Notes under the pieces: model-generated
Databases searched by the model: none
Told to the model about the DNA's origin: nothing
What the model saw: only the letters and a program-made list of their open reading frames with translations
In this document: piece by piece, positions 17,446-25,530 of the stretch
How the letters are laid out: the number at the start of each line of letters is the position of its first letter
Position numbering within the stretch: position 1 is the stretch's first letter
Translations under genes and position numbers: made by a program
Assembly (NCBI GenBank): GCA_905372865.1
Contig: CAJPQT010000002.1
Location: forward strand, 1 to 64,000
DNA: 64,000 nt
Reading direction: 5' to 3'
Source: an uncultured Centipeda sp.
GTDB taxonomy: Bacteria; Bacillota; Negativicutes; Selenomonadales; Selenomonadaceae

Positions 17446-17751
17446 ATGACCATGAGCGATCACGAGATCACAGATCTCGTTCGGCAGATGGCAGCGCCCC
17501 CCCCACCCCCCACCTACGGTGAGGCAGAGGTGGAGGAACTCGTGCGCATGCACGCGGGCGGACGCCACAAGATGCGCAGCGAGGCAGAGATCCTTGCGCG
17601 CTACAACCTCGGACATCAGCAGTACAAGCAGCTGAAGTTCAGCCGTGAGAATAACCGCGAGCAGCAGCAGATGCTCTATGCCGAGCTGAAAGTCCTCGGC
17701 TGGGTGCTCGGCCGCAGGGAGCGGGATGTTGTCATGGAGATCAACGCATGA
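17446..17751 (+). CDS. Small uncharacterised protein at the head of the trpE operon
   Basis: A 101-residue soluble protein, not recognised. It has a proline run (APPPPPTY near residue 17), then a charged, mostly helical C-terminal part with ELVRMHAGGRHKMRSE and a Gln/Lys-rich stretch. No signal peptide or membrane segment. The chosen ATG at 17446 has AAGGAG six bases upstream. Its last four bases overlap the trpE start (ATGA), so it is translationally coupled to trpE. The proline run is encoded by an unbroken C8-A-C6 tract (17497-17511), where slippage would shift the frame. Confidence 0.7.
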   Translation: MTMSDHEITDLVRQMAAPPPPPTYGEAEVEELVRMHAGGRHKMRSEAEILARYNLGHQQYKQLKFSRENNREQQQMLYAELKVLGWVLGRRERDVVMEINA

Positions 17752-19250
17752 AGCTGAGCCTGAGCAAAGAGGATTTTATCGCTGCGGCAAAGCATGCGAA
17801 CCTCATCACTGTCTCCACCGAGCTGACGATGGATCTCGACACGCCTGTCTCCATCTACTATAAGCTGGTCGGAGACAAAAAGGGCTACATCATGGAGTCC
17901 GTCGATACGACGCAGCAGCAGTTCGGCCGCTACTCCTTCATCGGCGGTGAGCCATTCGTGCGCGTACAGGTATTCGCAGACAAGCTCCTTGTGAGCGAGA
18001 ACGGTCTGATGAAGAGCATCACGGGCGCGCCGCATGAGACGATGAAGGCGTATGCCGCACGCTTCACACCCGCCCGCACGGACGATGCATCACTTCCCCT
18101 CGTCCACGGCGGACTTGCGGGCTATTTCACCTACGAGACGGCAGCGACGTTTGACCGCGTACGCGGCGTGCACCTAGACGGCGAGCAGCTGCTCGGCCAG
18201 TTCATGATGTGCCGTTATCTCGTCGTCTACGATGCTCTGAGAAACGCCGCACAGCTGCACTACCTCGCCGATATTCGGGAGGGCGACGATACGGCGGAGC
18301 TCTACGACGCGATTGCGGAGCGCCTCGCGGCCATGCGCACACGCCTTGCCGCACCATTCACGCCGCCCGCTGCGCCGGCCTCGAAGCGCAGCACCCCCGT
18401 TGACTTTATGGCGCGGTATGGAGAGGCACCGGGGGATTTTCTTGCGACGATCGACACGATCAAGGAACACATCTACACCGGCGACATCTTTCAGGCGGTG
18501 CCGTCCTTCCGCTTCCGCGCAAAGATCTCACGTCCCGCCTTCCTCTTCTATCGCCGGCTGCGGCAAGTCAATCCCTCGCCCTATATGTTCTACTACAACT
18601 TCGGTGAGGTAAAGCTCGTCGGAGCCTCCCCCGAGATGCTGATCAAGGTATCGGGCGATACCGTCTATACCTATCCCATTGCAGGCACGCGGAAGCGCGG
18701 CAAAAATGATGAGGAGGACGCGCTGCTTGCTGCCGATCTGCGCTCTGACGAGAAGGAATGTGCCGAGCACGCGATGCTCGTCGATCTCGCGCGCAACGAC
18801 CTCGGACGCATCAGCGTCCCCGGCTCGGTGCGCGTGCCGAAGCTCATGGAGATCGAACGTTTCTCCCACGTCTCGCACATGGTGAGCAGCGTCGTCGGTG
18901 AGATTGCACCCGCGTATGCACCGATGGATGTCCTGCGCGCAACCTTTCCCGCAGGAACCGTCAGCGGCGCGCCGAAACTGCGCGCAATGGAGATCATTCA
19001 CGAAGAGGAGCAGGAACCCCGCGGCTTCTACGCGGGTACGGTCGGCTATATGGATTTTCGCGGCAATATGGATATGTGCATCACCCTGCGCACCATGTGC
19101 ATCGAAAACGACGATACGGCGATCATCCAGTCGGGGGCGGGCATTGTCAAGGACTCCGTGCCCGAGAAGGAATACCTCGAAATTTTACAGAAAGCAAAGG
19201 CACTCTTCGAGGTTGTAGAGGAGGTGGAGAACAATGCTGCTTTTGCTTGA
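17748..19250 (+). CDS. trpE: Anthranilate synthase component I
   Basis: A 500-residue chorismate-utilising enzyme that, with the TrpG amidotransferase, makes anthranilate for tryptophan synthesis. The active-site loop reads PIAGTR; aminodeoxychorismate synthases (PabB) have PIKGTR, so this supports anthranilate synthase. Other landmarks are GASPEMLIKV, EHAMLVDLARNDLG, FPAGTVSGAPKLRAMEII and IQSGAGIVKDS. The N-terminal feedback region has IMESVD where many TrpE have LLES. The start has GGAG eight bases upstream and overlaps the previous gene by four bases; the end overlaps trpG by 17 bases. No other trp genes are present. Confidence 0.94.
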   Translation: MKLSLSKEDFIAAAKHANLITVSTELTMDLDTPVSIYYKLVGDKKGYIMESVDTTQQQFGRYSFIGGEPFVRVQVFADKLLVSENGLMKSITGAPHETMKAYAARFTPARTDDASLPLVHGGLAGYFTYETAATFDRVRGVHLDGEQLLGQFMMCRYLVVYDALRNAAQLHYLADIREGDDTAELYDAIAERLAAMRTRLAAPFTPPAAPASKRSTPVDFMARYGEAPGDFLATIDTIKEHIYTGDIFQAVPSFRFRAKISRPAFLFYRRLRQVNPSPYMFYYNFGEVKLVGASPEMLIKVSGDTVYTYPIAGTRKRGKNDEEDALLAADLRSDEKECAEHAMLVDLARNDLGRISVPGSVRVPKLMEIERFSHVSHMVSSVVGEIAPAYAPMDVLRATFPAGTVSGAPKLRAMEIIHEEEQEPRGFYAGTVGYMDFRGNMDMCITLRTMCIENDDTAIIQSGAGIVKDSVPEKEYLEILQKAKALFEVVEEVENNAAFA

Positions 19251-19809
19251 CAACTACGACTCCTTCACCTACAACGTCTACCAGCTGCTCATGAACCTCG
19301 GCGCAGAGGTCGAGGTCATCCGAAACGATGCAATGACGGTCAATGAGATTCGCGCAAAGAAATACAAGGGCATCGTGATCTCCCCCGGCCCCGGACTGCC
19401 AAAGGATGCGGGCATTACCGAAGATGTCATTCGCACGCTGGGCACGGACACACCGATTCTCGGCATCTGTCTCGGACATCAGGCGATCGGCGAGGTGTTC
19501 GGCGGTCGTGTCGTCCGTGCACACGAGATCGTCCACGGCAAGGCATCTCCCATCCGTCACCACGGCACAGGCCTCTATCGGGGAATCCATGCGGGCACAC
19601 AGGTCGCGCGCTACCACTCCCTCATCATCGAGCGTGAGAGCCTGCCCGACGTGCTCGAGATCACGAGCGACCTCGACGACGGGACGATCATGGGCGTCCG
19701 GCACAAGACCCTCCCCATCGAGGGCATTCAGTTTCATCCCGAGTCCATCCTGACCCGTGACGGGCGCACCATGATGGAGAACTATCTGACGGATATCGAG
19801 GCATTATGA
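19234..19809 (+). CDS. trpG: Anthranilate synthase component II (glutamine amidotransferase)
   Basis: A 191-residue class I glutamine amidotransferase that supplies ammonia to TrpE. The catalytic triad is visible: nucleophile Cys79 in GICLGHQ, and His/Glu in QFHPES near residue 172. The start lies inside the end of trpE with GAGGAGG upstream. It could also serve aminodeoxychorismate synthase (PabA), as in many Firmicutes. The last four bases overlap the HAD gene. Confidence 0.94.
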   Translation: MLLLLDNYDSFTYNVYQLLMNLGAEVEVIRNDAMTVNEIRAKKYKGIVISPGPGLPKDAGITEDVIRTLGTDTPILGICLGHQAIGEVFGGRVVRAHEIVHGKASPIRHHGTGLYRGIHAGTQVARYHSLIIERESLPDVLEITSDLDDGTIMGVRHKTLPIEGIQFHPESILTRDGRTMMENYLTDIEAL

Positions 19810-20618
19810 GCGAAAAACGATACGACGACATCCTCCTGATCAGCGATCTCGACGGGACACTCATCCCACACTATGAGATGATCGCCGAAGAAAATGTGCG
19901 TGCACTCAACGCATTCACAGCTGCGGGCGGAGCCTTTGCCGCCGCGACGGGGCGCACACCTGGATCTGCTCTCCCCTATCTCGAAGGAATTACGGTCAAC
20001 GCGCCGAGCATCTTCTTCAACGGATCCATGCTGAAGGACATCGCGGCGGATCGTGTACTCGAAACACGCGCCCTCGATGGCGATCTCTGGCGTACGTTCG
20101 CCGCGCGTGTCCTCTACCAGTTCCCGCGTGCCTGCGTGGAGGTCTATACGGAGGAGCACTGCTACATCCTCAGCCCGGAGGCAAACGACGATCCGCGCCT
20201 CACGGGCGAGTTCTACAATGTCAATCACACGGAACTGCGTGCCGTTGAAAACGAACGCTGGCTGAAGTTCTTTATCTGCGATTCCCCCATCAACCTGAGC
20301 TTTGTGGAGCGATTGGCACAGGAGCTTGGCATTGACAAGTGCTCTACCTCGTTTTACTCCGAGGCAAACTACCTCGAATTCGTCCCGCCGCATACGAGCA
20401 AAGGTGCGATGGCAAAAGTGCTGAGAGAAATGCCCGCCTACGCGGGGCGGCGTGTCATCGCCTGTGGTGACTACGGCAACGATGCCGAGCTGCTGCGCGT
20501 CGCGGACATCGGCATCGCCCCCGAGGATGCCTCCGCCGAGGCAAAGGCGGCTGCCGATCGCATTGCACCGCCATGCAGAGAGCCGATTGTACCTTGGATC
20601 CTGCGTGAGATATTATAA
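19806..20618 (+). CDS. HAD-superfamily (Cof-type) phosphatase
   Basis: A 270-residue haloacid dehalogenase-like hydrolase of the Cof/YidA type. Motif I is DLDGTLIPH near residue 14, motif II AAATGRTPG, motif III TSKGAMAK, and motif IV CGDYGNDAELL. A C2-type cap lies between motifs II and III. Such enzymes dephosphorylate sugar phosphates, nucleotides or cofactor intermediates; the substrate cannot be read. It overlaps trpG by four bases (ATGA), so it is co-translated with the anthranilate synthase genes; a link to that pathway is only suggested by this coupling. Confidence 0.88.
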   Translation: MSEKRYDDILLISDLDGTLIPHYEMIAEENVRALNAFTAAGGAFAAATGRTPGSALPYLEGITVNAPSIFFNGSMLKDIAADRVLETRALDGDLWRTFAARVLYQFPRACVEVYTEEHCYILSPEANDDPRLTGEFYNVNHTELRAVENERWLKFFICDSPINLSFVERLAQELGIDKCSTSFYSEANYLEFVPPHTSKGAMAKVLREMPAYAGRRVIACGDYGNDAELLRVADIGIAPEDASAEAKAAADRIAPPCREPIVPWILREIL

Positions 20619-20630
20619 TCGGACATACAA

Positions 20631-20660
20631 AAAGAGCGCTGCAACTGCAGCGCTCTTTTT
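20631..20660. terminator. Bidirectional terminator between the trp operon and ompM
   Basis: Twelve-bp stem AAAGAGCGCTGC / GCAGCGCTCTTT with T-tracts both ways, between the convergent HAD gene (stop 20618) and the porin gene (stop 20691). Confidence 0.9.
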
Positions 20661-20690
20661 GTGCGGGAATTCCGCCAATCTCAACGAATC

Positions 20691-21983
20691 TCAGAAGAAG
20701 AAGCTGACACGTCCGTAGAGGGTCTGAATCTTATCGTCCGTAATAAGCTCCTTGCCGTTGAAGTACTGAACCTGCGTCAGAACATTCTTGAACGGCACAT
20801 AGCCGACACCGAGGTCAATGCCCTTAGCGCCGTAACTTGTGAGACCGTTGCCAAGGTGATCCGTCGAGAAGGTCGATGCCAGGCTGACATTGGCAGCTGT
20901 GTGACGGTATGCTATGTAGGCTCCCCACGACCCCATATCGGATTTATTCGTACCCTTGTAATCGAACTGAACACTGCCGGACTTCTTGAGCTCATCTGCC
21001 TTCGTGTTCTGCGCATAGGCACCACTCAGAGCAATATTCTTGTCGAACTTGTACTTGCCGCCGACCGACCAGATCGTCGCCTTGTCTTCCGATGCTCCGG
21101 TTGTATTGTACTTCGTTGCGGTCTTAAATGCATTGCTGGAGAACTGACGATAGGCAACACCAGCATTGAGCTTGCCTGCCGCGTAGCCCAAGTCAATGCC
21201 CTGATAGTTGGCAGCCTTATCCGTCGCTGCACCGATTCCCTCGTTGGCATTACTAAGATCCCAGCGACCTGCCTCAAGAGTTGCCTTGAGCTTGTTGCCA
21301 AAGCTGACCTGTGCCCCCGAGAAGAAGCTATCGACAACGAGGCCATCGTCCGCAGTCGAGAAGAGTGTCATCTTACCAAGCTTGACATTGAAGTTGCTAT
21401 AGTTGCCCTCTGCATGCGCATAGGTGAGTTTGAACTGATCATCATTTTTACCAGGACGAGATGCATCTTTATCCATATAAGTCGTTGCCGTCAGACGAGC
21501 CTTGACCTTCCAGTGGTCGTTGACCTCAGCCGTCGGGAAGAGGCGGAGCTGAAGCTGATCCTTATTCTTCTTCGCTGCATCCTCATGACGGAAGCTCCAA
21601 TAACGATAGCGGAGTTCACCCGTCCACTTCACCATGTCGGCATTGCGCTCGAGGTTGGAAACGCGAACGCCGAGGTTGTTCAGCTCATCTGCAAACTCAG
21701 CCGCAAGACGGTCAACGAGTGCACGATCCGATGCGGAAAGGTCACCCTTTGCCATTGCCTTGCCGACCATCTGTGCCATCTCGTAGCGCGTGATGTTGCG
21801 GTCACCGCGATACGTGCCGTCGCCGTAGCCCTCGATAACACCGTCTGCAGCGAGCTGCGTCACAGCATCGTACGCCCAGTGATCGCGCGGCACATCCGAG
21901 AACGGATTTGCCGCCGCAAACGTCGTGGACGCAGCACCGATCGTCAGCGCTGCTGCGAGAGCAGCTACCATTGTCTTCTTCAT
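20691..21983 (-). CDS. ompM: OmpM-like outer-membrane porin with SLH domain
   Basis: A 430-residue protein. It has a signal peptide (MKKTMVAALAAALTIG, cut likely after TTFA near residue 23) and one SLH domain (FSDVPRDHWAYDAV to ITRYEMAQMVG). A short coiled segment (ADELNNLGVRVSNLER) follows, then a beta-barrel rich in alternating hydrophobic strands ending in an aromatic C-terminus (VSFFF). In Negativicutes OmpM proteins tether the outer membrane to the cell wall through the SLH domain and form general pores. The ATG at 21983 has AAAGGAGG upstream; the longer upstream reading is untranslated leader. A hairpin abuts the ribosome-binding site. Confidence 0.92.
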   Translation of the reverse strand: MKKTMVAALAAALTIGAASTTFAAANPFSDVPRDHWAYDAVTQLAADGVIEGYGDGTYRGDRNITRYEMAQMVGKAMAKGDLSASDRALVDRLAAEFADELNNLGVRVSNLERNADMVKWTGELRYRYWSFRHEDAAKKNKDQLQLRLFPTAEVNDHWKVKARLTATTYMDKDASRPGKNDDQFKLTYAHAEGNYSNFNVKLGKMTLFSTADDGLVVDSFFSGAQVSFGNKLKATLEAGRWDLSNANEGIGAATDKAANYQGIDLGYAAGKLNAGVAYRQFSSNAFKTATKYNTTGASEDKATIWSVGGKYKFDKNIALSGAYAQNTKADELKKSGSVQFDYKGTNKSDMGSWGAYIAYRHTAANVSLASTFSTDHLGNGLTSYGAKGIDLGVGYVPFKNVLTQVQYFNGKELITDDKIQTLYGRVSFFF

Positions 21984-21996
21984 ACGACTTCCTCCT

Positions 21997-22014
21997 TTGT
22001 GGGATCTCCCACAA
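21997..22014 (-). promoter_or_regulatory. Hairpin abutting the ompM ribosome-binding site
   Basis: Inverted repeat TTGTGGGA / TCCCACAA with a two-base centre. Its 3' arm runs directly into the AAAGGAGG ribosome-binding site, so folding could influence translation or protect this abundant mRNA. Confidence 0.6.
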
Positions 22015-22099
22015 TCAATGAAATTTTCATCTGCATAGAGGAGGACGGAGTATCCTTGTTTCCTCACGAACATCCTAATATACAGATGTGACTGCCGCT

Positions 22100-22128
22100 A
22101 TTATAACATGATATTGCCTCTTTGGAAA
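22100..22128 (-). promoter_or_regulatory. Likely ompM promoter
   Basis: Extended -10 TGT-TATAAT (hexamer 22100-22105) with a weak -35 TTTCCA (22123-22128) at 17-base spacing. It implies a leader of about 110 bases. Confidence 0.55.
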
Positions 22129-22198
22129 GCGGTAATACGTCCTATTGTTGTTGTTTTCATATATATTTCATAAACAAGAAAGATTCTCGCTCTATCCG

Positions 22199-23032
22199 TC
22201 AGTGTTTTGTCCATCCATACTGTGTGATATTCGATGTGTATCGCAGACGGTCGACAAAGTCTGCATTCGTCGCTGCCGTTCGGAAGATCGGCACACGTTC
22301 CATCGCATAGACATTGCTGCTGCGGTCAACATTGCCGTATTTGACCGTAAATCCGCCCTTATACCCTGCCTCCTTCGCAATACCGACGATATGCAGGTCA
22401 TGCACGCCTGTCGGGTAGGCAATGAACTCGACGGGATGTCCGAGCTCTGCCTCCGCCTGCCGCTTTGATTCGACAAGTTCCTCGCGAATGCGGTCGTCGG
22501 GCAGTTCGGGCAGAGGTGCATGCGTCACGGTATGGGACTGCGCCATAACGCCGTTCTTCTCCATCTCGCGCAGCTGATCCCATGTCAAATAGCCCTTGCG
22601 CTTGCTGACAAAGCCGGTGACAATAAAAATTGTCGCCTTCAAGTTGTACTTCTTCAAAATCGGGTAGGCGTTCGTATAGTTGTCCACATAGCCGTCGTCG
22701 AACGTAATGAGTACAGGGCGGTCAGGCAGCGTCCCCTGCCCCTCCATGAACGCATAGAGTTCATCAGTGGAGATGCTGTGATAACCGTGATCGACAAGGT
22801 ACTTCATCTGCCAGTCGAAATCCTCCGGCTCAATCGCAAGTGATATGAACATGGAATTCACCATGTGATAGTTGAGCACGAGCACCTTCATATCATCCTC
22901 GGCAGGCGGGTGCGGAGCAGGTGCCGCTTCCTCACGCGGATGTCCGACGATAAGCACAACGCCCAGAAGGATGAGCAGAACGGCCATCAGCGACCAAAAC
23001 TGCCGCCCGCCAATCAGCTTCTTCCAATTCAT
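22199..23032 (-). CDS. Membrane-anchored polysaccharide deacetylase (NodB domain)
   Basis: A 277-residue protein with one N-terminal membrane segment (residues 12-30) and a periplasmic NodB-homology domain (family 4 carbohydrate esterase). The metal and catalytic motifs are visible: TFDDGYVDNY near residue 109 (Asp pair), SHTVTH near 167 (His-x3-His) and AYPTG. Members remove acetyl groups from peptidoglycan or exopolysaccharide N-acetylglucosamine. RBS GGGAGG lies six bases before the ATG. It is a single gene between the porin and the YbjN-like gene. Confidence 0.88.
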   Translation of the reverse strand: MNWKKLIGGRQFWSLMAVLLILLGVVLIVGHPREEAAPAPHPPAEDDMKVLVLNYHMVNSMFISLAIEPEDFDWQMKYLVDHGYHSISTDELYAFMEGQGTLPDRPVLITFDDGYVDNYTNAYPILKKYNLKATIFIVTGFVSKRKGYLTWDQLREMEKNGVMAQSHTVTHAPLPELPDDRIREELVESKRQAEAELGHPVEFIAYPTGVHDLHIVGIAKEAGYKGGFTVKYGNVDRSSNVYAMERVPIFRTAATNADFVDRLRYTSNITQYGWTKH

Positions 23033-23107
23033 GCCATCCCTCCCGTATACGATCTTTACCGTGCTTTATTGTACCTAGATTTGAAAGGAAAATCAAGCAC
23101 AGAAAAA

Positions 23108-23129
23108 GAGATTGCCCGAAGGCAATCTC
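23108..23129 (-). terminator. Terminator of the YbjN-like gene
   Basis: Nine-bp stem GAGATTGCC / GGCAATCTC with a stable TTCG-type tetraloop on the minus strand, followed by TTTTTC. Confidence 0.85.
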
Positions 23130-23145
23130 CCGAAATATGGAACGT

Positions 23146-23706
23146 TTAGTCCTTCGCCCAAACCTCAGCCATGAGATCCTCATAGACATCCTCAAGCTGC
23201 TTCACAAGAATCGGCAGGAGCGTCTGGATCATGCGGCTGTCAAAGGTCTCATCCGCGAACGGAATGCAGATATCAAGATAGATGCTCCCGTCTTCGCGGA
23301 GATAATACTTGAAAATCTTATACTCGGCATTGAGCGCGTTGAGATAGCCCTTGATACGCTCAACGTTCTTCGTATTGATGCCTGTCGCAACCTGCGTCCG
23401 GATAATTGTGAAGAGGCTGTCGTCGATGAAGATCGCCATCGGCATGATCTGCCCCTTTGCCTCGATGCGCGAACGGAAGATCGTCGTGTGGAACTCATCG
23501 GCAAGCGTGTCCGAGTCAAAGAAGTTGATATCGTTCTCTTTGAGGAACGCCTTGTACTTCTCTGCCTTCGATATGCCCTCGGAACCTGTAGCCGCCTCGC
23601 CGCCTTCCTTGGCGCCCCCGATCCGCTCTCTCAGAGCATCCTCTTCGGATACCTTCCCGGCCGCTTTCTTTACATCCTTGCCCTCTGTCTCTTCGGTCTT
23701 TGCCAT
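23146..23706 (-). CDS. YbjN-domain-like protein
   Basis: A 186-residue soluble protein with a charged, low-complexity N-terminus (residues 1-45, rich in Lys/Glu/Gly) and a C-terminal alpha/beta domain. The pattern of the latter (MPMAIFIDDSLFTII, YLNALNAEYKIFKYY, GSIYLDICIPF) fits the YbjN / type III secretion chaperone-like fold. Function is unknown. The ATG at 23706 has GGGAGG eight bases upstream. It has its own promoter and terminator, so it is a single-gene unit. The domain call is by fold pattern only. Confidence 0.6.
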   Translation of the reverse strand: MAKTEETEGKDVKKAAGKVSEEDALRERIGGAKEGGEAATGSEGISKAEKYKAFLKENDINFFDSDTLADEFHTTIFRSRIEAKGQIMPMAIFIDDSLFTIIRTQVATGINTKNVERIKGYLNALNAEYKIFKYYLREDGSIYLDICIPFADETFDSRMIQTLLPILVKQLEDVYEDLMAEVWAKD

Positions 23707-23764
23707 GTATATTTCCTCCCTCATTCTATGCAAACGGCTATCATTCCGCTGCCAATATAGTACT

Positions 23765-23792
23765 ATTTTACCATAAAATAGTAAATTTGCAA
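23765..23792 (-). promoter_or_regulatory. Promoter of the YbjN-like gene
   Basis: TTGCAA (23787-23792), 16-base spacer, extended TGG-TAAAAT (23765-23770). It begins right after the T-tract of the cstA terminator. Confidence 0.65.
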
Positions 23793-23797
23793 GAAAA

Positions 23798-23821
23798 ACC
23801 GCCGTCCCCTTGTACGGCGGT
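23798..23821 (-). terminator. Terminator of cstA
   Basis: Perfect 8-bp stem ACCGCCGT / ACGGCGGT followed on the minus strand by TTTTTC, 19 bases after the cstA stop. Confidence 0.85.
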
Positions 23822-23839
23822 CTGTAAAACTCTTATCTG

Positions 23840-25276
23840 TCAGAGCGTTCTCTTACGCAGGATGAATGCGCGAACAAAAAGCGCTGTGAAGAGGACTGCA
23901 AAGCCTATGCCGGCCGGATAGGTGATGTCGGTCGGAAGCCCGAAGCCCTCGGGAGCCTGCATGAGGTAGGTCGTTGTGACCGCCGACATGAAGATCGCGG
24001 GCAGGAGCGCTACAACATAGGCATATGAACCCGGCTTGTGCAGATAGAGATATGCGGTACCCATCCAGAGCGTAATCATCGCAAGGGTCTGGTTCGCCCA
24101 CGAGAAGTAACGCCAGATGATGGAGAAGTCCATCTGCGAGAGAACAAGGCCGATGCCAAGCATTGGGACAGCGATGAGAAGACGCTTCGGCGCTTCCTTC
24201 TGCGGGATATTGAGCCAGTCCGCAAGCGTCAGACGTGCCGAGCGGAACGCCGTATCACCCGAAGTGATCGGACAGGCGATAACGCCGAGCATCGCAAGAA
24301 TCGCGCCGATGCTCACGCCGCCAATGCCGATAACACCCATGAAGCCGTTGCAGATCTCATAGACGACACCGCCGGGACCTGCCTCCTTGAGCGCCGCGCC
24401 GAGCCCTGCCGTGCCATCGTAGAAGGTCGCGCCGGCAGCTGCCCAGCAGAGGGCGATGATGCCCTCGGCAACCATCGCACCGTAGAACACGGGGCGGCCC
24501 ATGCGCTCATCCTTGAGGCAGCGCGACATGATCGGCGACTGGGTCGCATGGAACCCCGAGACCGCACCGCAGGCAACCGTAATGAAGAGGAGCGGCCAGA
24601 TCGGCAGCTGTTTCGGATGCAGGTTTTCGAGCGTCATCTCAGGCATGACGTGACCGCCGACACCAAAGAGCATGCCGCCCATGATGCCGAGCGCCATGAC
24701 AATCAGGCAGATGCCGAAGAGCGGATAGAACCGTGCGATGATCTTGTCGATCGGCAGGAGTGTCGCCATCGTGTAGTAGATGAAGATCACGCCGAGCCAC
24801 AAGAGCACTTCCATGCCCGTGAGTTTTGAAAGCAGCATTGCAGGCCCCGTCATAAAGACGACGCCGACGAGAACGAGCAGGACAATCGAGAAGATACGCA
24901 TGATCTGAAGCATGATATTGCCCAGATTCTTGCCGACAATCTCCGAGAGGCTCTTGCCGTCCTCACGGAACGAGATCATGCCCGAGAGATAGTCGTGCAC
25001 ACCGCCGGCAAAGATCGTACCAAAGACAATCCAGAGGTAGACGCTCGGCCCCCAGAGCGCACCCGCAAGTGCGCCGAAGATCGGGCCAAGACCAGCGATG
25101 TTGAGCAGCTGGATGAGGAACACCTTCCACGTCGGCAGAGGAATGTAGTCCACTCCATCTTCAAGGCGGATTGCGGGTGCAACCTCCCCCGTACGCCCAA
25201 ACGCTCGATCTACGAGAGCGCCATACACAATGTAGCCCACGATGAGCGTTGCAAGCGCACCAAGAAATGTAACCAT
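23840..25276 (-). CDS. cstA: CstA-family carbon starvation / pyruvate transporter
   Basis: A 478-residue integral membrane protein with about 14 to 16 hydrophobic segments. Family landmarks are DYIPLPTWKVFLIQLLNIAGLGPIFGA near residue 43 (broken here for brevity), GGVHDYLSGMIS, SGFHATQSPIMSRC, and ACPITSGDTAFRSARL. CstA/YjiY-type proteins import pyruvate or peptides during carbon limitation. It is shorter than E. coli CstA (about 700 residues), matching the short clostridial-type members. The ribosome-binding site is weak. A promoter about 150 bases upstream gives a long leader with a GGCCGG/CCGGCC hairpin (25315-25335). Confidence 0.9.
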   Translation of the reverse strand: MVTFLGALATLIVGYIVYGALVDRAFGRTGEVAPAIRLEDGVDYIPLPTWKVFLIQLLNIAGLGPIFGALAGALWGPSVYLWIVFGTIFAGGVHDYLSGMISFREDGKSLSEIVGKNLGNIMLQIMRIFSIVLLVLVGVVFMTGPAMLLSKLTGMEVLLWLGVIFIYYTMATLLPIDKIIARFYPLFGICLIVMALGIMGGMLFGVGGHVMPEMTLENLHPKQLPIWPLLFITVACGAVSGFHATQSPIMSRCLKDERMGRPVFYGAMVAEGIIALCWAAAGATFYDGTAGLGAALKEAGPGGVVYEICNGFMGVIGIGGVSIGAILAMLGVIACPITSGDTAFRSARLTLADWLNIPQKEAPKRLLIAVPMLGIGLVLSQMDFSIIWRYFSWANQTLAMITLWMGTAYLYLHKPGSYAYVVALLPAIFMSAVTTTYLMQAPEGFGLPTDITYPAGIGFAVLFTALFVRAFILRKRTL

Positions 25277-25421
25277 ACGTTGTCACTTCTTTCCTTCGTA
25301 TTTTCAAAAAGCATGGCCGGTTCGTCCCGGCCCCCATTCCCTGCCCTCCTTCCCATCATAAATGTCAAAGAAGCTCTCCTAAAACAAGTCCCTAAAATAG
25401 TAAATGGGCTTCTTTGCGCTC

Positions 25422-25450
25422 ATCATATCACAAGTTCTGCCCCTTGTCTA
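25422..25450 (-). promoter_or_regulatory. cstA promoter
   Basis: TAGACA (25445-25450), 17-base spacer, TATGAT (25422-25427) on the minus strand. Its -35 box overlaps the plus-strand -35 box of the TauE gene. Confidence 0.65.
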
Positions 25451-25471
25451 ATAGTTCCTTTGTGCTATAAT
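25444..25471 (+). promoter_or_regulatory. Promoter of the TauE-family gene
   Basis: TTGTCT (25444-25449), 16-base spacer, extended TGC-TATAAT (25466-25471). The start point near 25478 precedes a leader with a GAAGCC/GGCTTC hairpin (25487-25507). Confidence 0.7.
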
Positions 25472-25530
25472 GGGCAATGTGTTTGAGAAGCCTAATTTGC
25501 GGGCTTCCTCATATTTTCGGAGGTGTTTGC

